Assembly (NCBI RefSeq): GCF_000012365.1
Contig: NC_007651.1
Span: forward strand, 3,472,001 to 3,536,000
Length of the DNA: 64,000 bases
Direction: 5' to 3'
Source: Burkholderia thailandensis E264
GTDB taxonomy: Bacteria; Pseudomonadota; Gammaproteobacteria; Burkholderiales; Burkholderiaceae
In this document: positions 49,251-63,351 of the stretch, in pieces
Numbering within the stretch: the stretch's first letter is position 1
Layout of the letters: every line of letters begins with the position of its first letter
Notes under the pieces: model-generated
Databases searched by the model: none
What the model saw: the letters and a program-made list of their open reading frames with translations, nothing else
Told to the model about the DNA's origin: nothing
Program-made: the position numbers and the translations under genes

Positions 49251-50441
49251 TTACTCGATGATCTTGGCGACGACGCCGGCGCCGACGGTACGGCCGCCTT
49301 CGCGGATCGCGAAGCGCAGACCTTCTTCCATCGCGATCGGCGCGATCAGCTTCACCGTGATCGACACGTTGTCGCCCGGCATCACCATTTCCTTGTCCTT
49401 CGGCAGCTCGATCGAGCCCGTCACGTCCGTCGTACGGAAGTAGAACTGCGGACGGTAGTTGTTGAAGAACGGCGTGTGGCGGCCGCCTTCGTCCTTGCTC
49501 AGCACGTACACTTCAGCCGTGAAGTGCGTATGCGGCGTGATCGAACCCGGCTTCGCCAGAACCTGGCCGCGCTCCACGTCTTCACGCTTCGTGCCGCGCA
49601 GCAGGATACCGACGTTGTCGCCCGCCTGGCCCTGGTCCAGCAGCTTGCGGAACATTTCCACGCCCGTGCAGGTCGTCTTCGCCGTCGCCTTGATACCGAC
49701 GATTTCGATTTCTTCGCCGACCTTGATCACGCCGCGCTCGACACGACCCGTCACCACCGTACCGCGGCCCGAGATCGAGAACACGTCTTCCACCGGCATC
49801 AGGAACGCACCGTCCACCGCGCGCTCCGGCGTCGGGATGTACGTGTCCAGCGCGTCGGCCAGATTCATGATCGCCACTTCGCCCAGCTCGCCCTTGTCGC
49901 CTTCCAGCGCCAGCTTCGCCGAACCCTTGATGATCGGCGTGTCGTCGCCCGGGAAGTCGTACTTCGACAGCAGTTCGCGCACTTCCATTTCGACCAGCTC
50001 GAGCAGCTCGGCGTCGTCGACCATGTCGCACTTGTTCAGGAACACGATGATGTACGGCACGCCGACCTGACGCGCCAGCAGGATGTGCTCACGCGTTTGC
50101 GGCATCGGGCCGTCCGCGGCCGAGCACACCAGGATCGCGCCGTCCATCTGCGCGGCGCCCGTGATCATGTTCTTCACGTAGTCGGCGTGGCCCGGGCAAT
50201 CAACGTGCGCGTAGTGGCGGTTCGCCGTCTCGTACTCGATGTGCGCGGTGTTGATCGTGATGCCGCGCGCCTTTTCTTCCGGCGCCGCGTCGATTTCGTC
50301 GTACTTCTTCGCTTCGCCGCCGAACTTCGCCGACAGAACCGTCGCGATCGCCGCCGTCAGCGTCGTCTTGCCGTGGTCAACGTGACCAATCGTACCTACG
50401 TTCACGTGCGGCTTGGTCCGCTCAAACTTTTCCTTGGCCAT
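49251..50441 (-). CDS. tuf: Elongation factor Tu (copy 2, tRNA-tuf operon)
   Basis: Protein identical to copy 1 at 30156-31346 (396 residues). The start at 50441 was chosen over an in-frame Met two codons upstream because [16 protein letters not shown] is the universal start. Sits between tRNA-Thr and tRNA-Trp, the E. coli tufB arrangement. Confidence 0.98.
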
Positions 50442-50503
50442 TTTCAACTCCCGAAAGGAATTTCACATGTTGCGCCGCGCGCAAACAGACACCGACTACC
50501 TGC

Positions 50504-50578
<75 letters not shown>

Positions 50579-50593
50579 GCTTTATGCTTCAAC

Positions 50594-50667
50594 TGGAGCG
50601 GGTGAAGGGAATCGAACCCTCGTCGTAAGCTTGGAAGGCTTCTGCTCTACCATTGAGCTACACCCGC
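50594..50667 (-). tRNA. tRNA-Gly (TCC anticodon)
   Basis: 74 nt, complete cloverleaf with encoded CCA; anticodon loop CTTCCAA. Confidence 0.97.
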
Positions 50668-50710
50668 AAGGGCCACCAACGATTCCCTGTACCGCTCTGT
50701 GCTTATGTTT

Positions 50711-50796
50711 TGGTGGAGGAGGTTGGATTCGAACCAACGTAGGCGTAAGCCAACAGATTTACAGTCTGCCCCCTTTAGCCACTCGGGCACCCCTCC
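50711..50796 (-). tRNA. tRNA-Tyr (GTA anticodon)
   Basis: 86 nt with the long variable arm of tRNA-Tyr; anticodon loop CTGTAAA; encoded CCA. First gene of the operon. Confidence 0.97.
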
Positions 50797-50810
50797 GCAG
50801 AGAACTGACG

Positions 50811-50839
50811 ATTATGAGGGTACATCGAGTTCGTGTCAA
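50811..50839 (-). promoter_or_regulatory. Promoter of the tRNA-tuf-secE-nusG-rpl-rpo operon
   Basis: TTGACA (50839-50834), 17 bases, CATAAT (50816-50811) on the minus strand, 15 bases before tRNA-Tyr. Upstream is A/T-rich. Strong consensus. Confidence 0.9.
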
Positions 50840-51947
<1,108 letters not shown>

Positions 51948-51951
<4 letters not shown>

Positions 51952-52274
51952 TCGGGCTGCCCAGCCGCACAAAGGTCTGGCTGGCCGCGGGTGTGACTGA
52001 TATGCGTTCAGGCTTCAACAGCTTGGCCGCGAAGGTCCAGACCGTATTGGAACGCGATCCCTTCAGCGGTCACGTGTTCGTGTTCCGAGGCAAGCGCGGC
52101 GATCTGGTCAAAGTGCTGTGGTGGAGCGGCGACGGCATGTGTCTTCTGATGAAACGCCTGGAACGGGGCCGATTCGTTTGGCCACGCGCCGACGGTGGCG
52201 TTGTCTGCCTGAGCCAAGCCCAACTGTCGATGCTGCTCGAAGGTACCAGGCTATCTACGAGACCGGACGCGTGA
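51948..52274 (+). pseudogene. tnpB: IS66 family accessory protein TnpB with altered 3' end
   Basis: 108 residues. The body is canonical ([69 protein letters not shown]). After MLLEG the frame runs into tnpC sequence (TRLSTRPDA) because of the deletion, so the normal tail is lost. Confidence 0.8.
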
Positions 52275-52927
52275 GGGAAGCTGCCTGCTGGGCGCATGCC
52301 CGACGCCAGTTCTATGAGCTACACGCTGCGCGCCCGAACGCATTGAATACCGAAGCGCTCGAGCGTATCGGTGCGTTGTACAAGATCGAAGACGCGATAC
52401 GCGGCAAACCGCCCGACGAGCGTCGTGCGTATCGAGAAGCACATGCCCGACCGCTTCTCAGTCAGCTTCACGCCTGGCTCACCGCCACGCTGGAGACACT
52501 CTCAAAGAAATCCGATACGAGTCGGGCGATTCTCTATGCGCTGAACCGATGGGAAGCGCTCACACGCTATTGCGACGACGGCCAACTCGAGATCGATAAC
52601 CTGCCGGTCGAGCGAGCGTTGCGTGGAGTGGCCATCGGGAGGCGGAATTACCTGTTCGCCGGTGCCGACTCCGGCGGCGAGCGCGCTGCCGCGATCTATA
52701 GCCTCATCGGAACGGCGAAGCTCAACGGCATCGATCCCGAGGCGTATCTGCGCTTCGTCCTTGCCCGCATTGCTGATCACGCAATCAATCGTGTCGATCA
52801 GCTCATGCCGTGGTCCCCGCTACTCGCTGTGGTGGGGTCTACTCTGGCAACATTCATTCACACCGTCGAGACGGTACCGGCGACTCGCTTACGGGGCGGT
52901 ATGGAGGTGGCGTCGGCAGAGGGATGA
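52244..52927 (+). pseudogene. tnpC: IS66 transposase TnpC, C-terminal fragment
   Basis: Begins mid-protein at [21 protein letters not shown] and continues through [34 protein letters not shown] to the usual end [10 protein letters not shown]; the frame then reads through the right inverted repeat. Roughly the first half of the protein (about 300 residues) is deleted. In this frame no start codon belongs to tnpC. Not expected to be active. Confidence 0.85.
52810..52892 (-). repeat. Right inverted repeat of the IS66 element
   Basis: 83 bp; see the left repeat. It also encodes the last part of the tnpC frame. Confidence 0.9.
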
Positions 52928-52955
52928 GAGGGGTGTGGTGGGTGGGGATAAAAAG

Positions 52956-52986
52956 CAAAACCCCCGCCTGGTTGGGCGGGGGTTTT
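52956..52986 (-). terminator. Terminator of the rRNA operon
   Basis: AAAACCCCCGCC and GGCGGGGGTTTT around a short loop, followed on the minus strand by GCTTTTTATCC. Begins about 10 bases after the 5S gene. Confidence 0.92.
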
Positions 52987-52995
52987 GGCAAGGGG

Positions 52996-53112
52996 AGCCT
53001 GACGATTACCTACTTTCACACGGGCAATCCGCACTATCATCGGCGTAGAGTCGTTTCACGGTCCTGTTCGGGATGGGAAGGGGTGGGACCGACTCGCTAT
53101 GGTCATCAGGCA
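52996..53112 (-). rRNA. rrf: 5S ribosomal RNA
   Basis: The minus strand reads TTGCCTGATGACCATAGCGA at the 5' end and GTAGGTAATCGTCAGGCTC at the 3' end, which pair with each other as the 5S terminal stem. Ends are set to within a few bases. Confidence 0.95.
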
Positions 53113-53230
53113 AAGAGGGATGTTCTGCTGGGCAGGCCAACAGAACCAATCTGGGAAGAAGCAGTAATATTGGGTTGTGTGTATCGCACACGAGAATCAA
53201 CAAGATCTGGCAAGGCAGACTTGTTATAGG

Positions 53231-56107
<2,877 letters not shown>

Positions 56108-56124
56108 CCTATAACGAGTCTGTC
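56108..56124 (-). other. 5' arm of the 23S processing stem
   Basis: CCTATAACGAGTCTGTC is complementary, allowing one G-U-type difference or two, to 53214-53230 (GGCAGACTTGTTATAGG). This is the expected RNase III stem bringing the 23S ends together. Confidence 0.75.
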
Positions 56125-56128
56125 TCTC

Positions 56129-56162
56129 GATCATCGTTAGCGCTTGAGCGCTTACGATGATC
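56129..56162 (-). promoter_or_regulatory. Spacer hairpin upstream of 23S
   Basis: GATCATCGT-T-AGCGCT and AGCGCT-T-ACGATGATC make a near-perfect 16-bp hairpin in the internal transcribed spacer. Confidence 0.6.
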
Positions 56163-56334
56163 CGATACACAGTACGCTACAGGTTGAGTTCTCGCGTTGT
56201 GCCGTATTCCAAAATCGAGCCGAACATGAAGTTCGAATCATCTTGAGATACATCGATACAATCACAACCCGGATAGTTTCCACGTCCATCTCATTAGACG
56301 CTTCCGCTATCCAAATTACTTACTTCTTCCAGAT

Positions 56335-56346
56335 TGTTAAAGAACG
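56335..56346 (-). promoter_or_regulatory. boxA-like element before 23S
   Basis: The minus strand reads CGTTCTTTAACA, close to the boxA of the leader. Supports NusB/S10-dependent antitermination into 23S. Confidence 0.7.
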
Positions 56347-56431
56347 ACAGCCGATACAGTTTCCTGCATCACTCTGACTGGCTCAATCGCCAATGCTTAA
56401 TGCTCGCTTCCAAGCACTTACCATTGAGGAT

Positions 56432-56507
56432 TGGTGGAGGCAGACGGGATCGAACCGACGACCCCCTGCTTGCAAAGCAGGTGCTCTCCCAGCTGAGCTA
56501 TGCCCCC
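56432..56507 (-). tRNA. tRNA-Ala (TGC anticodon)
   Basis: 76 nt in the 16S-23S spacer; anticodon loop TTTGCAA; encoded CCA. Confidence 0.97.
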
Positions 56508-56542
56508 ATACAGAGACACTCAGGTTTATTCCGCCAGACAAT

Positions 56543-56619
56543 TGGTGGGTCTGGTTGGATTCGAACCAACGACCCCCGCCTTATCAAGACGGTGCTCTAA
56601 CCGACTGAGCTACAGACCC
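56543..56619 (-). tRNA. tRNA-Ile (GAT anticodon)
   Basis: 77 nt in the 16S-23S spacer; anticodon loop CTTGATAA; encoded CCA. Confidence 0.97.
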
Positions 56620-56639
56620 CTGAGTCTGTCCTAATTTAC

Positions 56640-56659
56640 AGCCGATAAGCGTGAGCGCT
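56640..56659 (-). other. 3' arm of the 16S processing stem
   Basis: AGCCGATAAGCGTGAGCGCT can pair, with G-U pairs, with the leader tract at 58361-58380 (AGCGCCCACACTTATCGGCT). Expected RNase III site. Confidence 0.7.
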
Positions 56660-56683
56660 CAACTTCGCGGATTTAAGCTCGAG

Positions 56684-58214
<1,531 letters not shown>

Positions 58215-58470
58215 AATTCCTGTTACTGTTTTCGGTTGTTTCCAACCGGTCGCTCACTCAAAGCTGACAGGTCATATGAATTGCTTCATAAACCTGACTT
58301 ACTTTAGTGTGAGACTCTTGATACTTTTGCTTGCGATCCGAAGATCGTCCGCTTACATCAAGCGCCCACACTTATCGGCTGTTCATTGTTAAAGAGCACA
58401 TCTGCGAGAAAACTTTCCTACTCAACTCCGTCTTCTCAGCAGCGCTGCGTTGTCAGCAGCAGAGAAACGA
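58215..58470 (-). other. rRNA operon leader
   Basis: About 250 bases of transcribed leader. It holds boxA (58387-58398) and the 5' arm of the 16S processing stem (58361-58380). Short open frames across it are not genes. Confidence 0.7.
58387..58398 (-). promoter_or_regulatory. boxA antitermination element of the rRNA leader
   Basis: TGCTCTTTAACA on the minus strand, a perfect boxA; binding site for NusB and S10. Confidence 0.9.
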
Positions 58471-58471
58471 G

Positions 58472-58500
58472 ATTATGATCACTTATTCGCAGCACGTCAA
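58472..58500 (-). promoter_or_regulatory. rRNA operon P1 promoter
   Basis: TTGACG (58500-58495), 17 bases, CATAAT (58477-58472) on the minus strand, with an A-tract (GTAAAAAAG) just upstream that could act as an UP element. Confidence 0.85.
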
Positions 58501-58689
58501 CAACTTTTTTACTACCGTGTCGCGCAGCGTCTGGATCACCATTTCACGCTCTCGGTCGCAACCACCGCCGACCGCACTACCCGAGCCGTGAAACTTCCCG
58601 CTCCCCTTCGCGCTGCGTTCTCCGTAGCGCGAAAGAGGCGTGATTGTAGGCAGCTCTGCGCTTTCGTGCAAGCACTTTTTTAGGGTCCC

Positions 58690-58740
58690 GTTGAATTTCT
58701 CGCTTGGACGCGCGTGAAGCGTCCAAGCGAGAAATTCAAC
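58690..58740. repeat. Perfect 22-bp inverted repeat over the stop codon of the SGNH hydrolase
   Basis: Arms 58690-58711 and 58719-58740 are exact reverse complements with a 7-base loop GCGTGAA. Includes the stop codon at 58736-58738. No T-run follows on either strand. It lies between the hydrolase and the rRNA promoter and could insulate one from the other. Confidence 0.85.
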
Positions 58741-60022
58741 GGCGTCCGGCAGCAGCCATCAGACGTTCCAACGGCACCGCATCGGCCATCGCCGCATACC
58801 CGGCATCGCTCGGATGAATATCGTCGCCACTGTTATAGCGGCGCTGCAATTCCGACGGCTTCGCCGGGTCGCGCAGCGCGGCGTCGAAATCCACCACGCC
58901 GTCGAACGCGCCCGACGTTCGAATCCACTCGTTGACTTCGCGGCGAATCGCTTCGCGCGCCGGCGGCAGCGACGCCGGCGTCAGTGTCGCGCCGAACACC
59001 TCGACGCCGCGCGCGTGCGCAGCCGCAATCACCCGGCGGTAGCCTGCGACCAGTGATTGCGCATCGACCGGCGTATGCGGCGCGTCACAATCCAGCCCCG
59101 AACGGGCGGGCATCGCCGCGAAGTTGATGTCGTTGATGCCGATCAGTAGCACCGCCACCTTCACGCCGGCACGCATGAGCACGTCGCGCTCGAATCGGCG
59201 CTCGAGCGCGACGCCGTAACAGCGTGAGTCGCTCAGCAGCCGATTTCCGCTGATGCCGAGATTCACCACGCCAATGTCGCGCGCACCTGCGCGCTCGAGC
59301 CGCGCCGCCAGCGCGTCCGGCCAGCGGCGATTGCGATTCAGGCTCGAGCGCAAGCCGTCGGTGATCGAATCACCGACGGCGGCGATCGTCCCGGCGCCCG
59401 GTCGCCGCGCCTCCACCGCCAGTTCGGCGATCCACGCGGATTGCGTGAAGCGCGTCCGGAACGCGTCGGACGCGGTATCGCTCGCGTGGTTGCCCGGCGT
59501 CGATACGTAATTGACCTGATTCGACACGCGGTGCCATACCGTCATCGCCTGGCGGCCGCCCAAATACAGGCTGAGCGCGAACGGCTCGCCGGCCGTCACG
59601 TCGTACGCGACGGGGTCGCTTTCCCGCTCCTGCCCCGGCGGCACTTCTATCTCGCGCCGGCCGCCGAATGTCACCGTCGTCGAACTGCCCGCCGCGATCG
59701 CAGCGCCGCTCGTCGACCGGCCGATGCTCATCTCGCCGATCACGAGTGGCGACTTGCCGTACGCGTTGCTCACGCGGACGCGAATCGCTCCGCCCGTCAG
59801 CGTCGGATAGACGATCTGGCGGACCGTACGGCCCGCAACGTCCGGCGCCCGGTACAGCGGCGGCGGCGCAGCAAGATCCGGAATCGGCTGGAACGCAGTC
59901 GCCCAGGACGCGACCCAGCGCGCCTGCTGCGCCGGCGCGTCGGCTTGCGCGGCGCTCGCCGTCGGTGATGCAGCCAGCGCGAGACAGCACGAAAGAGCGG
60001 TGAGCCAACGTCGAGACGTCAT
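58736..60022 (-). CDS. Secreted SGNH/GDSL-family hydrolase
   Basis: 428 residues. A signal peptide (MTSRRWLTALSCCLALAASPTASAA) directs export. An N-terminal beta-rich region (residues about 30-190) precedes the SGNH domain with block I VGDSITDGL (nucleophile Ser), block II GISGNRLL, block III IGINDIN and block V DDIHPSDAGY (catalytic Asp and His). Family members are esterases or carbohydrate deacetylases; the substrate cannot be told. The ATG at 60022 has GAGGAG upstream and starts the signal peptide. It stands alone between the rRNA and paa operons. Confidence 0.88.
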   Translation of the reverse strand: MTSRRWLTALSCCLALAASPTASAAQADAPAQQARWVASWATAFQPIPDLAAPPPLYRAPDVAGRTVRQIVYPTLTGGAIRVRVSNAYGKSPLVIGEMSIGRSTSGAAIAAGSSTTVTFGGRREIEVPPGQERESDPVAYDVTAGEPFALSLYLGGRQAMTVWHRVSNQVNYVSTPGNHASDTASDAFRTRFTQSAWIAELAVEARRPGAGTIAAVGDSITDGLRSSLNRNRRWPDALAARLERAGARDIGVVNLGISGNRLLSDSRCYGVALERRFERDVLMRAGVKVAVLLIGINDINFAAMPARSGLDCDAPHTPVDAQSLVAGYRRVIAAAHARGVEVFGATLTPASLPPAREAIRREVNEWIRTSGAFDGVVDFDAALRDPAKPSELQRRYNSGDDIHPSDAGYAAMADAVPLERLMAAAGRR

Positions 60023-60172
60023 TCGATACTCCTCACGGCAAAGCTCTGAATTTTGCCTGAACTCGGCTTGCGAACTCCGTTCGGTCGCGGGAACGCGATC
60101 GCCAGCGCTTGCCGGCGCGGCGCCTTGTTTTCGATCCGCCGCGCCCACTGCCTCGTGATCGCCAATTTCCAA

Positions 60173-60263
60173 TCGTCGGTCGTCGGTCGTCGGTCGTCGG
60201 TCGTCGGTCGTCGGTCGTCGGTCGTCGGTCGTCGGTCGTCGGTCGTCGGTCGTCGGTCGTCGG
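60173..60263. repeat. 7-bp tandem repeat, 13 copies
   Basis: The unit TCGTCGG is repeated exactly 13 times (91 bp) with no variation, 150 bases upstream of the SGNH hydrolase start. Apparent ORFs across it are artefacts of the repeat. Confidence 0.97.
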
Positions 60264-60486
60264 CAGCGAGTCTATCTATCCGCTATCTGTCTGGCGACTC
60301 CGGTCTCCCCTCGTCGACCTGGCTATGGGGTGCCCCCGCGACTCGGCAAGCCCATGCATCCGCATCCCGAGACGGAAAGCCAGCCATCCGCAGCACGGCT
60401 TGGCTCATAAGCAGCACAAGCTTCCCGTTCGCGGCAAATTGTCATCACCCCAACCTCGAATCTCGCCCATCCGCTAAAATCATTTA
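60264..60486. other. Intergenic stretch between the tandem repeat and the paa promoter
   Basis: About 220 bases. I see no gene, terminator or RNA structure that I can support. It must carry the 5' flank of the paa promoter. Confidence 0.4.
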
Positions 60487-60514
60487 TTAACCGACTGGTC
60501 GGTTGGTTTATACT
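60487..60514 (+). promoter_or_regulatory. Predicted paaA promoter
   Basis: TTAACC (60487-60492), 16 bases, TATACT (60509-60514), giving a start of transcription about 25 bases before the paaA ATG. The operator palindrome sits between and over the -35. Confidence 0.6.
60489..60504. promoter_or_regulatory. Palindromic operator, probably for the TetR-type regulator PaaR
   Basis: AACCGAC-TG-GTCGGTT, a 7-bp inverted repeat with a 2-base centre, covers the promoter of paaA. The form ACCGAC...GTCGGT resembles sites of TetR-family repressors, including those of phenylacetate genes in betaproteobacteria. The regulator gene is not in the window. Confidence 0.6.
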
Positions 60515-60547
60515 GCGTGAACATTCCACCTGGACGAGAACATCGCC

Positions 60548-61546
60548 ATGTACACGCAATCCCTCGACATCCCCGGCAACGTCGCGCCGCTCGATGCCGC
60601 CGCCGATTCGCCCGAACAGGCCGGATTCGATGCCGTCATCGCAGCCGACGGCAAGATCGAACCGCAGGACTGGATGCCCGACGCGTACCGCAAGACGCTC
60701 GTGCGGCAGATTTCGCAGCACGCGCACTCGGAAGTCGTCGGCATGCTGCCGGAAGGCAACTGGATCACGCGCGCGCCGAGCCTCAAGCGCAAGGCGATCC
60801 TGCTCGCGAAGGTCCAGGACGAGGCCGGTCATGGCCTCTATCTATATAGCGCCGCGGAAACGCTAGGCGTGTCGCGCGACGCACTGATCGACGCGCTGCA
60901 CGCCGGCAAGGCCAAGTACTCGAGCATCTTCAATTACCCGACCCTCACGTGGGCGGACGTCGGCGTGATCGGCTGGCTGGTCGACGGCGCCGCGATCATG
61001 AACCAGGTTCCGCTCTGCCGCTGCACGTACGGCCCGTATGCGCGCGCGATGATCCGCGTCTGCAAAGAGGAATCGTTCCATCAGCGGCAAGGCTTCGACG
61101 CGCTGCTCGCGATGATGAAAGGCACCGACGCGCAACGCGCGATGGTGCAGGACGCGGTGAACCGTTGGTGGTGGCCCGTGCTGATGATGTTCGGCCCGCC
61201 CGACGCCGATTCCGTTCACAGCAATCAGTCGGCCAGATGGGGGATCAAGCGGATCTCGAACGACGATCTTCGGCAGAAGTTCGTCGACGCGACGGTCGAG
61301 CAGGCGAAGGTGCTCGGCGTCACGCTGCCCGACCCCGACCTCAAGTGGAACGACGCGCGCGGCCATTTCGACTACGGCGCGCTCGACTGGGACGAATTCT
61401 GGCGCGTCGTCAACGGCGACGGCCCGTGCAACAAGGAGCGACTCGCGACCCGCGTGAAGGCGCACGAGAACGGTGCTTGGGTTCGCGAAGCCGCGCTCGC
61501 GCACGAGGAAAAACGCCGCCGCCGCGCGCAGCAGCAAGCGGCATGA
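60548..61546 (+). CDS. paaA: Phenylacetyl-CoA epoxidase catalytic subunit PaaA
   Basis: Catalytic di-iron subunit of the ring 1,2-epoxidase that starts aerobic phenylacetate breakdown. The 332 residues are of normal length. Iron ligands are in the helices [30 protein letters not shown] and [16 protein letters not shown] (ExxH motifs). ATG at 60548. Confidence 0.97.
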   Translation: MYTQSLDIPGNVAPLDAAADSPEQAGFDAVIAADGKIEPQDWMPDAYRKTLVRQISQHAHSEVVGMLPEGNWITRAPSLKRKAILLAKVQDEAGHGLYLYSAAETLGVSRDALIDALHAGKAKYSSIFNYPTLTWADVGVIGWLVDGAAIMNQVPLCRCTYGPYARAMIRVCKEESFHQRQGFDALLAMMKGTDAQRAMVQDAVNRWWWPVLMMFGPPDADSVHSNQSARWGIKRISNDDLRQKFVDATVEQAKVLGVTLPDPDLKWNDARGHFDYGALDWDEFWRVVNGDGPCNKERLATRVKAHENGAWVREAALAHEEKRRRRAQQQAA

Positions 61547-61599
61547 CGCACGGAAGGCGCGGCACCGCGATCCGTATTCAGGAGATTCAGGAGAAAGCG

Positions 61600-61884
61600 A
61601 TGAACAACGAATGGCCAATCTGGGAAGTTTTCGTGCGCAGCAAGCAGGGGCTCGACCACAAGCACTGCGGAAGCCTGCACGCGGCCGATGCGTCGATGGC
61701 GCTGCGCATGGCGCGCGACGTCTACACGCGCCGCCAGGAAGGCGTGAGCATCTGGGTCGTGCCGTCGGCGGCGATCACCGCATCCGATCCGAACGAGAAG
61801 GCCGAGATGTTCGAACCGGCGGGCGACAAGATCTATCGTCATCCGACGTTCTACACGCTGCCCGACGAAGTCAACCACATGTAA
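61600..61884 (+). CDS. paaB: Phenylacetyl-CoA epoxidase subunit PaaB
   Basis: 94 residues starting [22 protein letters not shown], preceded by AGGAG. Small structural subunit of the PaaABCE complex, conserved in length. 53 bases after paaA. Confidence 0.95.
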   Translation: MNNEWPIWEVFVRSKQGLDHKHCGSLHAADASMALRMARDVYTRRQEGVSIWVVPSAAITASDPNEKAEMFEPAGDKIYRHPTFYTLPDEVNHM

Positions 61885-61894
61885 GCGGCACGCC

Positions 61895-62698
61895 ATGACG
61901 ACGACCCCACAACATCTCGCGTACGTGCTGCGCCTCGCCGACAACGCGCTGATCCTCGGTCAGCGAAACGCCGAATGGTGCGGGCACGGCCCGGCGCTCG
62001 AGGAAGACATCGCGCTCACGAACATGAGCCTCGACCTGATCGGCCAGGCGCGCCTGCTGTATTCGCACGCGGCCGAGCTCGAGCGGCAGCTCACCGGCGC
62101 GGCGCGGACCGAGGACGACTACGCGTACTTCCGCACCGAGCGCGAGTTCGCGAACTACACGTTCGTCGAGCTGCCGCACTACGGCCCGCTCTGCGGCACC
62201 GCGCACGCGGAGCTCGACTACGCGGTGACCGTCGTGCGCAACTACCTCTATTCGACGCTGATGCTGCACGTGTGGACCGCGCTCGAGGCGTCGGGCGACG
62301 CGCAGCTCGCGGCGATCGCGGCGAAATCGGTGAAGGAAACGCGCTATCACGAGCACCACGCGCGCGAATGGCTGATTCGCTTCGGCGACGGCACCGACGA
62401 ATCGCATCGTCGCGCGCAGGCCGCACTCGACTATCTGATGCCGTACACGCGCGAATTCTTCGCGGCGGACGCGGTCGACGATGCGGCGACGGCGTCCGGC
62501 ATCGGCGCGGCGATCGCATCGATCGAGCCGGCGTGGCGCGCCGATATCGAAGCGACGCTCGCCGAAGCGACGCTCACGCTGTCCACCGCCGGCCAGTACG
62601 TGCCGACCGGCAAGCGCGGCGAGCACTCGGAGCACATGGGCTATCTGCTCGCTCAGTTGCAGAGCGTCGCGCGCCAGCATCCGGGCGCGACCTGGTAA
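61895..62698 (+). CDS. paaC: Phenylacetyl-CoA epoxidase structural subunit PaaC
   Basis: 267 residues; a ferritin-like fold related to PaaA but lacking a functional di-iron centre in the family. ILGQRNAEWCGHGPALEEDIALTNMSLDLIGQAR and the KSVKETRYHEHHAREWLIRFGDGT helix are characteristic. 10 bases after paaB. Confidence 0.97.
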   Translation: MTTTPQHLAYVLRLADNALILGQRNAEWCGHGPALEEDIALTNMSLDLIGQARLLYSHAAELERQLTGAARTEDDYAYFRTEREFANYTFVELPHYGPLCGTAHAELDYAVTVVRNYLYSTLMLHVWTALEASGDAQLAAIAAKSVKETRYHEHHAREWLIRFGDGTDESHRRAQAALDYLMPYTREFFAADAVDDAATASGIGAAIASIEPAWRADIEATLAEATLTLSTAGQYVPTGKRGEHSEHMGYLLAQLQSVARQHPGATW

Positions 62699-62729
62699 GC
62701 CCGCGCCCGACGAACGACGGAGCCAGACG

Positions 62730-63350
62730 ATGTCCGCCCTCCCCGCATCCGCCCCCGGCCAGCCGGTCACTGCCGGCCACCGCCCGGGCGAACGCCCCGA
62801 CTACGCCCGAGCGGCCGCGCACGGCGACGATCCGCTCATCGAACGCGCGTGGAACGCGCTAGAAGCGGTGCCCGATCCGGAGATTCCGGTCGTGTCGATC
62901 CGCGAGCTCGGCATCCTGCGCGACGTGCGCCGCGCCGCCGATGGCGCCCTAGAAGTCGTGATCACGCCGACCTACTCAGGCTGCCCGGCGATGCAGCAGA
63001 TCGCCGAAGACATCGACGCCGCGCTCCGGCAGGCGGCCATCGCACCGCACCGAACCGTGACCGTGCTCGCGCCTGCGTGGACGACCGACTGGATCACTGC
63101 CGACGCCCGCGAGAAGCTCCGCGCGTACGGCATCGCGCCGCCCGCCGGCCACTGCGCCGGGGCGCGCGGCGCAGGCGCCGCCGCGCCGCGCGCCGTCCGC
63201 TTCGTGCCCAAACCGCTCGCCGCGCCCGCCTGCCCGCGCTGCGGCTCCGCGCACACCGAGCGGCTCGCGCAGTTCGCGTCGACCGCATGCAAGGCGCTCT
63301 ATCGCTGCATCGACTGCCGCGAACCCTTCGACTACTTCAAACCTTATTGA
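62730..63350 (+). CDS. paaD: PaaD, Fe-S maturation protein of the epoxidase (MIP18/DUF59 family)
   Basis: 206 residues. After a variable tail of about 35 residues comes the DUF59 domain: VPDPEIPVVSIRELGIL, TPTYSGCPAMQQIAEDI. The C-terminus has four cysteines in CPRCGSAHTER and CKALYRCIDCREPF, a zinc-ribbon-like pattern. It is thought to help assemble the Fe-S cluster of PaaE. ATG at 62730; 31 bases after paaC. Confidence 0.94.
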   Translation: MSALPASAPGQPVTAGHRPGERPDYARAAAHGDDPLIERAWNALEAVPDPEIPVVSIRELGILRDVRRAADGALEVVITPTYSGCPAMQQIAEDIDAALRQAAIAPHRTVTVLAPAWTTDWITADAREKLRAYGIAPPAGHCAGARGAGAAAPRAVRFVPKPLAAPACPRCGSAHTERLAQFASTACKALYRCIDCREPFDYFKPY

Positions 63351-63351
63351 T

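Noticed and set aside
52810..53229. 139-codon ORF from the right IS66 end across the rRNA terminator into 5S
   Set aside because: Crosses an inverted repeat, a terminator and an rRNA gene, so it cannot be a real protein.
60173..60263. CRISPR-like repeat
   Set aside because: The 7-bp units are adjacent with no spacers. It is a simple tandem repeat and no cas genes are present.
60053..60490. Protein with repeated VVGRRSS units at the tandem repeat
   Set aside because: The repeat of seven bases reads as a periodic peptide in any frame. There is no start signal or conserved flank.
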